64,000 bases of DNA from an uncultured Amphritea sp. (GTDB lineage Bacteria; Pseudomonadota; Gammaproteobacteria; Pseudomonadales; Balneatricaceae): assembly GCF_937127095.1 (NCBI RefSeq), contig NZ_CAKZLP010000075.1, positions 1 to 64,000 of the forward strand. The letters run 5' to 3'. Under the pieces are notes generated by a model, which had not been told where the DNA came from, made no database searches, and worked only from the letters and a program-made list of their open reading frames with translations. A program made the translations under genes and the position numbers. Shown here piece after piece: positions 16,988 through 24,651 of the stretch. Position 1 is the first letter of the stretch. The number at the start of each line of letters is the position of its first letter.

Positions 16988-17016
16988 AAGCTAGTTTATT
17001 TTTACCACTTGGTCAA
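16988..17016 (-). promoter_or_regulatory. carbamoyl hydrolase promoter with RutR-like operator
   Basis: TTTACCACTTGGTCAA at 17001-17016 matches the cofG operator base for base. As at cofG, its minus strand supplies a TTGACC -35 box, 17 bp before a -10-like TAGCTT (16993-16988). The hydrolase start is 71 bp further on. Confidence 0.72.
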
Positions 17017-17171
17017 ATTAATTTTTACGCCTATCCGAAGAGACAAAAGATCTCTCAGATTCAATAAAATCAGGCTTAAAAGTCGACAGATACAGAGGCC
17101 GGTACCCCTGCAGAAACGCTATGGCCACCCAGGGCCAGAGCGCATAAATCCGGTAAAAAGACTGAAAAGTA

Positions 17172-17780
17172 CTACAGATTAACCAGATGACCCATGCGGA
17201 TCTGTTTCGTTTTCATATAACCCAGATTCTGATGATGATAATCGGCCTGAAGTGGCAGACGATTAACTTCCAGCCCGTGCGCTTGCAAGCTGCTAACTTT
17301 TTCCGGGTTGTTCGTCAGTAAGCGTAGTTTTGATATCTTCAGTGCTTTCAGTACGGCGGCGGCAATCACATAACTGCGACTATCAATAGGCAAACCCAGT
17401 TGTAAATTTGCATCGATGGTGTCCAGCCCCTGGTCCTGTAACTGATAAGCTCTGAGCTTATTCTTTAAACCTATGCCCCGGCCTTCCTGCCGCAGATAGA
17501 TCAGAACACCGCATCCCGCATCACTGATGATTCTCAACGAGCCATCAAGCTGTTCACCACAATCGCAACGGGAGGATGCAAACAGATCACCGGTGGCGCA
17601 TTCCGAGTGAATCCGGATGATAGGTTCAGACACCTGGGCAGGATGCCCCATCAGCAGATAAATATGTTCTTTACCATCAGCAGGGTCGGTAAAGACAGTC
17701 ATCGAAAACTCACCATAAGCGGTGGGCATCGGCACCGTAACCGGATCAGAGAGGTCCGGCAGACTGGTATGTTCAGACAT
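17172..17780 (-). CDS. ribA: GTP cyclohydrolase II
   Basis: RibA converts GTP to 2,5-diamino-6-ribosylamino-4(3H)-pyrimidinone 5'-phosphate, the entry to riboflavin and, through 5-amino-6-ribitylaminouracil, to the FO chromophore of F420. The 202-residue protein has the zinc site HSECATGDLFASSRCDC (three Cys in C-x10-C-x-C) and the LRQEGRGIGL loop. It is a stand-alone RibA, not a RibBA fusion. The ATG at 17780 has GGAG five bases upstream; a longer frame back to 17825 lacks a ribosome site. It is the last gene of the cofH-to-LLM operon, so it probably serves as a dedicated precursor supply for F420. No FMN riboswitch is visible upstream. Confidence 0.94.
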   Translation of the reverse strand: MSEHTSLPDLSDPVTVPMPTAYGEFSMTVFTDPADGKEHIYLLMGHPAQVSEPIIRIHSECATGDLFASSRCDCGEQLDGSLRIISDAGCGVLIYLRQEGRGIGLKNKLRAYQLQDQGLDTIDANLQLGLPIDSRSYVIAAAVLKALKISKLRLLTNNPEKVSSLQAHGLEVNRLPLQADYHHQNLGYMKTKQIRMGHLVNL

Positions 17781-17867
17781 AGAAACTCCGCATAACCGTA
17801 TGGGTAAAGCCCTTGGCTCCAACATCGTCCTGACACAAGCCGGGTTGAAGTCAATATGCAGAACCGA

Positions 17868-17889
17868 CCCGGGCCCACAAGGGCCCGGG
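17868..17889 (-). terminator. strong GC hairpin between LLM gene and ribA
   Basis: CCCGGGCCC (17868-17876) and GGGCCCGGG (17881-17889) form a perfect 9-bp, all G-C stem with a 4-base loop, 12 bp after the LLM stop. No T-run follows, so full termination is unlikely. It may protect the LLM message or set the LLM:ribA ratio. Confidence 0.6.
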
Positions 17890-17900
17890 CATCTACAAGA

Positions 17901-18905
17901 TTACTGAGTGAATTTTGGAATAATATGCTTGCCGTATTTCTCTACAATACTTTCCTCATCACCGTTATCCAGATAGATATTGAACTGAGTAGTCCCTGCT
18001 GCTTCGAGATCTTTCAGCTTAGCAATATGATCATCTACAGAGCCCAGAACACAAAACTCATCAACGATATCAGGAGTAATGAAGTCCAGGAACGGGTTAT
18101 CGCTCTGTCCATGCTTAGAGTAGTCATAACCCTGACGGTTCTTGATATAAGACGTCAGGCTTTCGGGGACCTGGCCACTGCTGTCACCATACTTTTCAAC
18201 AATATCAGCCACATGGTTGCCCACCATCGCCGGGAACCATTTGGTCGCTTCCAGGCAACGCTCTTTGGTACCAAAATAAGCAGGCGCAGACGCGATTACC
18301 TGATAGTTACTCATATCACGACCCGCAGCTTCACCGGCTTTGATCGCCTGATCTTTAAACCATTCAACCAATGATGGAGAGCCTATCTGCAACACCACAC
18401 CATCACCGACTTCACCCGCAGTCTGCAGCGCTTTAGGACCATAGGCTCCAATATAGACAGGCAGTTCATAACCTTGCGCCCATGGGAACTTAACCGGTGC
18501 AGGGCAATCGTCATACATCACCTCATCACCCCGCACCAGCGCCTTAACCTTGGTGGTAAATTCGGCGACCCGCGCCAGGTTAGCAGGTTTCTTACCCAGC
18601 ACCCGTACACCGCTGTCACCACGACCCAGGCCGATATGAAAACGGCCATTACTTTGCAACGCCAGACTACCGAACAAACTTGCCGCCTGAGACCAGTCAC
18701 GGGCATTCGGATGTGTTACACAGGGACCAAAACTGATCTTAGAGGTGTGCTCCATACACATCGCCATAGCAGGGTATGACTCGCGCCAAAGAACATGCGA
18801 ATCATAGAACCAGCAGTGTGTAAAACCTGCGTCTTCTGCTTGTTTAGCCAGGTTACGTGCCCGTTCCGGGCTAATAAAACCTTTAAAAGTAATACCGAAA
18901 TCCAT
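17901..18905 (-). CDS. F420-dependent luciferase-like (LLM) oxidoreductase; candidate pyrimidine reductase
   Basis: This 334-residue TIM-barrel protein belongs to the F420-using branch of the luciferase-like group, near methylenetetrahydromethanopterin reductase. It seems to match the subfamily named for Colwellia CPS_4043, whose substrate is unknown as far as I recall. Visible features are the start MDFGITFKGFISPERARN, NGRFHIGLGRGDSG at about 86-99 and ELPVYIGAYGPKAL at about 150. It lies between the NADPH:F420 reductase (49 bp upstream) and ribA, in the F420 operon. Because the other enzymes of reductive pyrimidine degradation are here and no dihydropyrimidine dehydrogenase is, I infer that it reduces uracil/thymine with F420H2. 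It is not RutA: no rutB-F genes or flavin reductase accompany it. The substrate remains a hypothesis. Confidence 0.85.
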   Translation of the reverse strand: MDFGITFKGFISPERARNLAKQAEDAGFTHCWFYDSHVLWRESYPAMAMCMEHTSKISFGPCVTHPNARDWSQAASLFGSLALQSNGRFHIGLGRGDSGVRVLGKKPANLARVAEFTTKVKALVRGDEVMYDDCPAPVKFPWAQGYELPVYIGAYGPKALQTAGEVGDGVVLQIGSPSLVEWFKDQAIKAGEAAGRDMSNYQVIASAPAYFGTKERCLEATKWFPAMVGNHVADIVEKYGDSSGQVPESLTSYIKNRQGYDYSKHGQSDNPFLDFITPDIVDEFCVLGSVDDHIAKLKDLEAAGTTQFNIYLDNGDEESIVEKYGKHIIPKFTQ

Positions 18906-18954
18906 AGTTATTCTCCTGATAAGGATTTTTTTGTTGTCGTGTCAGTGGTCGCGA

Positions 18955-19623
18955 TTAATGTTGAGGAGCCCAGATCTTCACCCCAGCGTGGGAGAAGGGC
19001 ACCTTTTTAGAAATATTCAGACGAATCAGAATCGGGGTAATTGCTTCGATGCAGCGGGCATTAACCGCGGGCCCGGCGTTATAAGCATTCACACCCAGAG
19101 TGCTAATCAGCTCCATCACTTTCTCTTTGGCAGCCAGATCATTACCGCATACCAGAATGTCACAGTTGATTGCCTGCTCCAGCTTGTTCAACGTGGCGGC
19201 CGATACATTGTGCAGAGCACCGACCACTGGAATATCGTCACCCAGCAGCGCCTGTGCGGCCTCAGTGGCAGAGCCTTCAGCCGGCATATCCACTGCTTTG
19301 GGATCACCGTCTGCCAGAGGGACAACAATATCCACCAGAATTTTCTGACTCAGGTCTGCCTTAATCGCCTTAAGCGTGGCATTGTGAGCTGAAAACGGCA
19401 CCGCCAGAATAACAATTTCGTCTGCTGCAGCGGTTGCTCCCCGGTTATCAGTCCCACTAATTACACCGGATGCTGCTGGCTGTTTCTCATTCAGTTCATG
19501 AGCAATCTCTGCGGCCCGTTCACCATCACGAGAGCCAAGAGCAACATCAATACCGGCAGCAGCAAAACGCAGAGCCAACCCTTTCCCTTGCGGGCCTGTT
19601 CCACCCAAAATAGCAATTTTCAT
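18955..19623 (-). CDS. npdG: NADPH-dependent F420 reductase
   Basis: This 222-residue Rossmann protein passes hydride from NADPH to F420, giving F420H2. The dinucleotide site ILGGTGPQGKGLALRFA is at residues 4-20 with the NADP-type SRD (about 31-33) after the second strand. LAVPFSAH near 93 and a conserved C-terminal PILIRLN follow, as in archaeal Fno and actinobacterial homologues. Its start overlaps the cofE stop by four bases (ATGA), showing tight coupling, and the LLM gene follows. It is thus placed to recharge the cofactor for that enzyme. Confidence 0.93.
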   Translation of the reverse strand: MKIAILGGTGPQGKGLALRFAAAGIDVALGSRDGERAAEIAHELNEKQPAASGVISGTDNRGATAAADEIVILAVPFSAHNATLKAIKADLSQKILVDIVVPLADGDPKAVDMPAEGSATEAAQALLGDDIPVVGALHNVSAATLNKLEQAINCDILVCGNDLAAKEKVMELISTLGVNAYNAGPAVNARCIEAITPILIRLNISKKVPFSHAGVKIWAPQH

Positions 19624-20405
19624 CTAAATAGATCCTCTTGTTGTGGGCGCACCAAATCACGGGCAGAACTCTCACAGCTCTGCCAGTCAACGCCTTTAAA
19701 TATCAAAACCGGCTTTTTACCGTTTTTACTCATCAGCAAGCCGGAAGCTGCTGCAATCTCATCCGCCAGCGCGGGAACCGTTACTGAAAGAACCCGGCCA
19801 TAGGCGTCCTTATCCCCAGCCATATCGACTTTTGCGGGCACATTGGCCAGCCCGACAGCGACATTCACCAGACCCATGCGCCAGGGGCGTCCGAAGGTAT
19901 CGGTGATAATCACCCCCAATGCTTTACCGGTTGCCTGCTCAATCGCACCACAGATCTCTCTGGCACTCCGGTCAGGGTCATGGGGAAGAATAATGACTTT
20001 GCCCGCGTCATCGACATTGGACTCATCGACGGCAGCATTGGCACAGATAAAGCCCAGACGATGCTCCGCAATAATGGTGCCTTCCTGCTGATCGGCACGT
20101 TTAGATGTTCTGACTAAACGCTTCGATTCGGATAACACCACCTGCACTTTTCGCGGGTCCTTATTCAGGTCTGCACCCAGTTTCAAGGCTTCATCGGTGG
20201 GGGTAACATCCTCCAGAGCAATAATCTGGCCTTCCTGTTTTGAAACAACTTTATGGGCGATAACAATGATGTCGCCATCATCGAGGCGATATTGGTTTTT
20301 ATCGATGGCCGATAGAATGATGCCGGGCAGATCATCTCCGGGTTTAATATCCGGGATCCCGCTGAGTGCATGAATACTGACCTGATCGTGATTGTTGTTA
20401 TTCAT
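19620..20405 (-). CDS. cofE: coenzyme F420-0:L-glutamate ligase
   Basis: CofE adds L-glutamate residues to F420-0 with GTP, making F420-n. The 261-residue protein is the stand-alone ligase: it has DDGDIIVIAHKVVSKQEG near 40-57, the NAAVDESNV segment near 125-133 and ITDTFGRPWRMG near 165-176. It ends at about the CofE domain limit, so the C-terminal FMN domain that reduces dehydro-F420 in actinobacterial FbiB is absent. It starts 11 bp after cofC and overlaps npdG by four bases. Confidence 0.95.
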   Translation of the reverse strand: MNNNNHDQVSIHALSGIPDIKPGDDLPGIILSAIDKNQYRLDDGDIIVIAHKVVSKQEGQIIALEDVTPTDEALKLGADLNKDPRKVQVVLSESKRLVRTSKRADQQEGTIIAEHRLGFICANAAVDESNVDDAGKVIILPHDPDRSAREICGAIEQATGKALGVIITDTFGRPWRMGLVNVAVGLANVPAKVDMAGDKDAYGRVLSVTVPALADEIAAASGLLMSKNGKKPVLIFKGVDWQSCESSARDLVRPQQEDLFR

Positions 20406-20416
20406 AATAAAGATTC

Positions 20417-21028
20417 CTAAGCCGACATTTTTTCAGACCAGACCTCAGCACGGCCTAAATCTTCGGGTCGATCAACATCATAAGAAAGGTTTTCAAGAAA
20501 CAATCGGGTGCTTTCCAGTCCTTCTGCAAAAGCCGACAACAGATGTATCTGGCAGGAATCAGGCCCGAAACTGAACGGCATAACATTAGGGGGGGTAGTC
20601 ATAATGGCGTTTGTCCCACCATCGTAAGAGGGACAGACAACAACCGATGGGGTCGCAACACGATGGCTCAGCAGACATTCAATCTCATTAAAATCGATAG
20701 CTTCGATATCACCCGGAATAACCAGCTGAGTCTCTACGCCCCGTTTCGCGTTGTATTCTGCCGCCATCGTGACTGCAGCATTGAGTCCGGCCAGTTTCCG
20801 CTCCTCAAGCAATACCTCTGCACCATGGCTTTCGGATATCTCCTGAATGCGCTTAGATTCGGTCACCACAAGCAGGTTATGTTGTGGATAATACTGACGA
20901 AAAAAACTCAGGTTTCTTTCAAACAGACTAAGGGTTAACTTTTTCCGCTGACTCCGGCTTAACACTGCTGCCAGCCGGCTCTTAGATCGTTCAGGGCTTT
21001 TCATCGGAATAACAATAGATAACTTCAT
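20417..21028 (-). CDS. cofC: 2-phospho-L-lactate (or PEP/3-phosphoglycerate) guanylyltransferase
   Basis: CofC activates a three-carbon phosphate acid with GTP for transfer by CofD. The 203-residue protein has the nucleotidyltransferase start KLSIVIPMKSPERSKSRLA and later LVIPGDIEAI with the metal-binding Asp. The ATG at 21028 is chosen because GGAGG lies eight bases upstream; an ATG at 21034 is only two bases from it. Known homologues differ in using 2-phospholactate, PEP or 3-phosphoglycerate, and I cannot assign the substrate by eye. It lies between cofD (14 bp from the chosen start to the cofD stop) and cofE. Confidence 0.9.
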   Translation of the reverse strand: MKLSIVIPMKSPERSKSRLAAVLSRSQRKKLTLSLFERNLSFFRQYYPQHNLLVVTESKRIQEISESHGAEVLLEERKLAGLNAAVTMAAEYNAKRGVETQLVIPGDIEAIDFNEIECLLSHRVATPSVVVCPSYDGGTNAIMTTPPNVMPFSFGPDSCQIHLLSAFAEGLESTRLFLENLSYDVDRPEDLGRAEVWSEKMSA

Positions 21029-21042
21029 AGCCATGTCCTCCG

Positions 21043-22059
21043 CTACACTGCGATCTGTTGGCCAGAATCGCTGGACATATGGGATGACACTGGCGGTGAA
21101 AACCTCTTTTTTGACTTAGCAGCCTGGTAAACATGCACCAGGGTTTCTGCCAGCCTGATCTTGTTTTGCCGGTTAAACATCAGGGTGTCGGTGGCCAACA
21201 CATGCTCCACGCTAGCGGACAGTTCAGAAACAGCATTGCGATCCTGCTGATCGATCACCAGCGCATCAATCAGGCCGTTATAGACATCGGCAACACCCAA
21301 CACGTCGCTGCGATAACCGGCTACTTTCATCATATGATCAGCAGGCCCTTTGACGGTTTCACCATTAATCAGAGGAGAGACGGCAACCTTAAATGCAGTA
21401 GAACTTAACAGCGCTTCGGTCATACCCGGAATGGACAGAATCGGTTTAATACTGACAATCGGATTACTGGGGGCAATCACTATCAGGTCGGCTTCAGCAA
21501 TCGCTCTCAGTGACTCAGGCGTAGCTGTCGCTTCGTTGATACCGTCTATTTTGAAATCCAGAATTTCAGGGAGACAGGCATACTTTACGAAGTAATCCTG
21601 AAAATCGATCCAACCACTGTGAGTCATCACTTTATTCTGAATACAGCTGTCTGTGGGCAGGATAATCGGCGTTTTCACACCATATGAGCGAGCGATCCTG
21701 GCGGCGATCTCACTGGGCCGCACCCCCTGTTTGCGCAGCTCTGTACGAAAGATATGGGTGGCGAAGTCTTTGTCGCCGAGATACATCCAGGTATCAGATC
21801 CCAGTTTTTTCAACTGCTCCAGAACCTGGTTAGTCTCGGCTTTTAAACCCCACCCCTTATCCGTATCGATCTCTTCAGCCAGGGTGTAAGTCAGGGTATC
21901 AATATCCGGCGAAACCCAGAGACCATGAAACGCCTGATCATCGGCAACATTACCAATCACACTGAACATCTCTGCATGCTGGCTGAAGGCAAAGCCTTCC
22001 GCCATTTTGGCACCACCGACACCGCCGCTCAGCAACACAATATTCAAGGGCTTATTCAT
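21043..22059 (-). CDS. cofD: 2-phospho-L-lactate transferase
   Basis: CofD joins FO to the activated phosphoacid to make F420-0 (or dehydro-F420-0). The 338-residue protein starts with the family signature NIVLLSGGVGGAKMAEGF and has GNVADD (about 37-42) followed by SPDIDTLTYTLA. IAPSNPIVSIKPILSIPGM near 195-213 is another conserved block. Its start overlaps the cofH stop by four bases, and cofC follows by a few bases, so the F420 genes are translated in a coupled chain. Confidence 0.95.
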   Translation of the reverse strand: MNKPLNIVLLSGGVGGAKMAEGFAFSQHAEMFSVIGNVADDQAFHGLWVSPDIDTLTYTLAEEIDTDKGWGLKAETNQVLEQLKKLGSDTWMYLGDKDFATHIFRTELRKQGVRPSEIAARIARSYGVKTPIILPTDSCIQNKVMTHSGWIDFQDYFVKYACLPEILDFKIDGINEATATPESLRAIAEADLIVIAPSNPIVSIKPILSIPGMTEALLSSTAFKVAVSPLINGETVKGPADHMMKVAGYRSDVLGVADVYNGLIDALVIDQQDRNAVSELSASVEHVLATDTLMFNRQNKIRLAETLVHVYQAAKSKKRFSPPVSSHMSSDSGQQIAV

Positions 22060-23324
22060 GACGCTATCCTTACGGCATCAGCCGAGGTCGCAATCAGTTC
22101 AACAGTAGAATCTCTGTGAATCAGTGAGCGATTGCCGTTGTCTCGCTCATACTCTTCAACAACGCCATAAAGGGTGTTGCGACGAACAGGATCGCGCCCC
22201 GCAGCACTGATCATGCGGATCATATCTTCAGGCACAATTTCCTGTTCGTTCTTACCCCCTGCGGCCCGGGAGATACTTTCGTTCATCAGCGTACCTCCGA
22301 GATCATTGGCGCCGGCCTGCAACATCTGTTGAGCATACTCAGGCCCCAGCTTGACCCAGGAGGCCTGGATGTTATCAACCCAGCCATTCAGCATCAGACG
22401 GGCAACCGCATGCATTTGCAGATTTTCTTCTGGCGTGGGGCCAGGCCGGACATTGGGAATATTCATGTAGAGCGGGGATTCGTAATGCACAAAGCCCAGC
22501 GGCACAAACTCGGTAAAACCACCGGTCTGCTTCTGAATCGCTCTGATCTTGCCGATGTGGGATGCCCAGTGTTCCGGGCCATCGATATGGCCATACATAA
22601 TCGTGGCGGTGGTAGGTAACCCCAGCTGATGAGCCGTGGTGATAATCTCTACCCACTGCTCGGTGGTCAGCTTATCCCGGGTTAACTGCTGACGAATCTC
22701 AACATCCAGAATCTCAGCCGCAGTGCCGGGCATGGAGCCCAGACCATGATCAATAAGATCCTGAATAAACTCAGCCACTGAAACCTTACTTTTCAATGCA
22801 CCAAACCAGATTTCAAAGGGAGAAAAGGCGTGGATATGCATACCCGGAATACGGTTTTTGATCGCCTTCAGAATCTCTCGGTAATGGCTGCCATCAATAT
22901 CAGGATGCAAGCCCCCCTGAATACAGACTTCGGTAGCGCCGCGGTTCCAGGCCTCTTCCGCCCGATCTGCAACCTGTTCAAAACTGAGCAACTCGGCAGT
23001 CGATTCATCTTTGCGTTTCGCAAAACCGCAGAACTTGCAGCCCATATAGCAGACATTGGTAAAGTTAATATTGCGGGTAATAACAAAACTGGCCTGATTG
23101 CCAACCGCCTTCTGACGAATGAAGTCTGCAGTCGAAATAAGCGCATCAAGCTCGGCACCCGTCGTACCGAACAGGGTCACTGCATCAGCCTCTGATAACT
23201 CAGCGCCCTCTATCACGGAGGTCAATATAGTGCGGATGCTCACGTCAATACCATCTAACAGAGCGCTCAGACTAGGCTCATCAGCTACGCAATGATTCAA
23301 ACTTAAAATACTGGGAGCGTTCAT
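22056..23324 (-). CDS. cofH: 5-amino-6-(D-ribitylamino)uracil:L-tyrosine 4-hydroxyphenyl transferase CofH
   Basis: CofH is the radical SAM partner of CofG in FO synthesis and joins the tyrosine-derived group to the ribitylaminouracil. The 422-residue protein carries the cluster motif CYMGCKFC (Cys92, Cys96, Cys99), CIQGGLHPDI near 155 and HIHAFSPFEI near 180, all typical of CofH. A GGAAAGGAAT ribosome site precedes the ATG. It is the first gene of the operon cofH-cofD-cofC-cofE-npdG-LLM-ribA (23,324 to 17,172), which has two RutR-like operators at its promoter and a leader of about 300 nt. Confidence 0.95.
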   Translation of the reverse strand: MNAPSILSLNHCVADEPSLSALLDGIDVSIRTILTSVIEGAELSEADAVTLFGTTGAELDALISTADFIRQKAVGNQASFVITRNINFTNVCYMGCKFCGFAKRKDESTAELLSFEQVADRAEEAWNRGATEVCIQGGLHPDIDGSHYREILKAIKNRIPGMHIHAFSPFEIWFGALKSKVSVAEFIQDLIDHGLGSMPGTAAEILDVEIRQQLTRDKLTTEQWVEIITTAHQLGLPTTATIMYGHIDGPEHWASHIGKIRAIQKQTGGFTEFVPLGFVHYESPLYMNIPNVRPGPTPEENLQMHAVARLMLNGWVDNIQASWVKLGPEYAQQMLQAGANDLGGTLMNESISRAAGGKNEQEIVPEDMIRMISAAGRDPVRRNTLYGVVEEYERDNGNRSLIHRDSTVELIATSADAVRIAS

Positions 23325-23613
23325 ATTCCTTTCCTTAACTTAAATTCAATGGCACCTAAGAAAAGACGTGGTGTTCATTTTGTGTGGGCAATGTTGAACT
23401 GCCGACACTGAACGAACCGTCCGGGAATAAGACTTCACAATAGACAAAACGATGGCAAAAGGTCCTTGCTCGATGACACATCGACACGAGCGGACTGAGG
23501 AAAAAGCTGTCTTACATAGCAGCTGCTGATGACTCAAAATAACTTCAATATTCATCAGTCCCATTTCTCCGTGTTTATTCTTATTCTCGGTATAGGCCTG
23601 CATCCACAAACTT
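23325..23613 (-). other. cofH 5' leader with possible short frame
   Basis: About 300 nt separate the predicted start of transcription from cofH. An open frame of up to 102 codons runs through it on the same strand, and an internal ATG at 23556 would give about 70 codons, but the ribosome site is poorly spaced and the product (rich in Cys, Ser, Val) resembles no family I know. I see no known riboswitch. It may be only an untranslated leader. Confidence 0.35.
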
Positions 23614-23662
23614 TTTACCAAACGGTAAAATAATACTAGACTAATATTTACCATATGGTCAA
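23614..23662 (-). promoter_or_regulatory. cofH operon promoter with paired RutR-like operators
   Basis: Two palindromes are present: TTTACCA-AA-CGGTAAA (23614-23629) and TTTACCA-TA-TGGTCAA (23647-23662). Their centres are 33 bp apart, about three helix turns, so bound dimers would face the same side. On the minus strand the right-hand site provides TTGACC (23662-23657) as -35, and TAGTAT (23638-23633) lies 18 bp further as -10. The left-hand site then covers the expected start of transcription. Confidence 0.75.
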
Positions 23663-23887
23663 GAGTTTATTCGAAGATATTTACACCCTATCCGAAATAA
23701 AGATAAGTCATTGAAATTAAATAAGTTAAGCTATTAAAATCCGGCCAAAATTTGATTTCATCGGACATTGAAGACAACACTAATGAGTAACCAAACTCAA
23801 TTTCCAGACAGACAAATTGATAGACAGCAGCAATAATCGGGGACTTAAAAAGGCAGAGTAAAATGAAGAGGGGCTATCTACCAGATA
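23663..23887. other. AT-rich intergenic stretch
   Basis: Between the cofH operators and the terminator of the TetR gene I see no credible frame, RNA gene or further operator copy. A GGACTTAAAAAGGC stretch and oligo-A runs are the only notable features. Confidence 0.5.
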
Positions 23888-23929
23888 TAAAAAAACCAGA
23901 TAAAACCCGGTTACGGGTATTATCTGGTT
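23888..23929 (-). terminator. terminator after RutR-like regulator gene
   Basis: On the minus strand AACCAGATAATACCCG (23929-23914) pairs, with small mismatches, with CGGGTTTTATCTGGTT (about 23909-23894), followed by a run of T residues. This is a strong Rho-independent terminator. Confidence 0.88.
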
Positions 23930-23963
23930 CCTGTTTTTCGTTGATACTAATGCAAGAGCTTAC

Positions 23964-24617
23964 TTACTTCATACCAAGCCCTTTGATTACCAGATGTGTT
24001 AAAAACTCGGTGGCATTATCAAAATCATCGTCCTGCAGTTTTTCTTTTCCCAGAGAGATGCTTATCTGAGATGAGAAGTCCGCATAGGTTTGGGTAGACG
24101 ACCATATCATGAAAAAAAGATGGTATGGATCGACATCATCCATTATCCCGTCGGCAATCCACTCTTTAACCAGTTTTACATCTGCATCCAATGCCGGGGT
24201 CAGGTGTGATTTGAGATATTCCTTCAGGTAGGGCGCCCCATTAATAATCTCTATCGCGAAAACCTTTGAAGCATTCGGATTACTGCGGGATAACTCAACT
24301 TTGCCGCGTATATAATTACGCAACATCTGCTTCGGGTTCTCTCCGAGTTGATCCAGCAAAGCCATCTTCTCGACCCACATATCGAGAATATTTTTCAGAA
24401 CCTGTTGATAGAGAACCTCTTTAGAAGAAAAGTAATAGATCAGATTTTGCTTAGACATTCCCGCTTTTTCAGCAATCGTTTCAAGCGCAGTTCCGTTAAA
24501 ACCATTCTGAGAGAAAAGATGCTCTGCCACGCTGAGAATTTTATTCTCATGCCCCTCCCGAATACGGGAGCGGCGACGAGGTTTGTCAATAACGACTTCT
24601 TCCGATGAATTCGGCAT
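23964..24617 (-). CDS. RutR-like TetR-family regulator of pyrimidine/F420 genes
   Basis: This 217-residue TetR-type repressor aligns by eye with E. coli RutR, the uracil/thymine-sensing regulator. The N-terminal helix-turn-helix has FSQNGFNGTALETIAEKAG, then MSKQNLIYYFSSKEVLYQQV and ILDMW (RutR has SKTNLLYYFPSKEALY and ILDIW). The ligand domain shares LSRSNPNASKVFAIEI and the DPYHLFFMIWSSTQTYADF region (RutR: DPQHLIFMIWASTQHYADF). The chosen ATG at 24617 matches the RutR N-terminus length; a longer frame to 24698 would run through the operator. A palindrome of the RutR type overlaps its own promoter, so it is probably autoregulated, and the same palindrome precedes most transcription units in this block. 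Ligand is inferred as uracil or thymine. Confidence 0.88.
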   Translation of the reverse strand: MPNSSEEVVIDKPRRRSRIREGHENKILSVAEHLFSQNGFNGTALETIAEKAGMSKQNLIYYFSSKEVLYQQVLKNILDMWVEKMALLDQLGENPKQMLRNYIRGKVELSRSNPNASKVFAIEIINGAPYLKEYLKSHLTPALDADVKLVKEWIADGIMDDVDPYHLFFMIWSSTQTYADFSSQISISLGKEKLQDDDFDNATEFLTHLVIKGLGMK

Positions 24618-24651
24618 GATGAATGAATACCCGATATAAAAACCAGTGGCT

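Noticed and set aside
17100..17200. FMN riboswitch near ribA.
   Set aside because: The conserved RFN core (AGGGGCAG and related segments) is not present either before ribA or in the gap before the carbamoyl hydrolase.
17901..18905. LLM gene as RutA (FMN-dependent pyrimidine monooxygenase).
   Set aside because: RutA needs rutB-F partners and the flavin reductase RutF, none of which are here. The protein resembles the F420-using branch and is in an operon with F420 genes, and the downstream enzymes fit the reductive route.
23346..23654. 102-codon frame upstream of cofH as a real gene.
   Set aside because: It would start inside an operator, has no proper ribosome site, and the product resembles no known family. 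Kept only as a possible leader frame.
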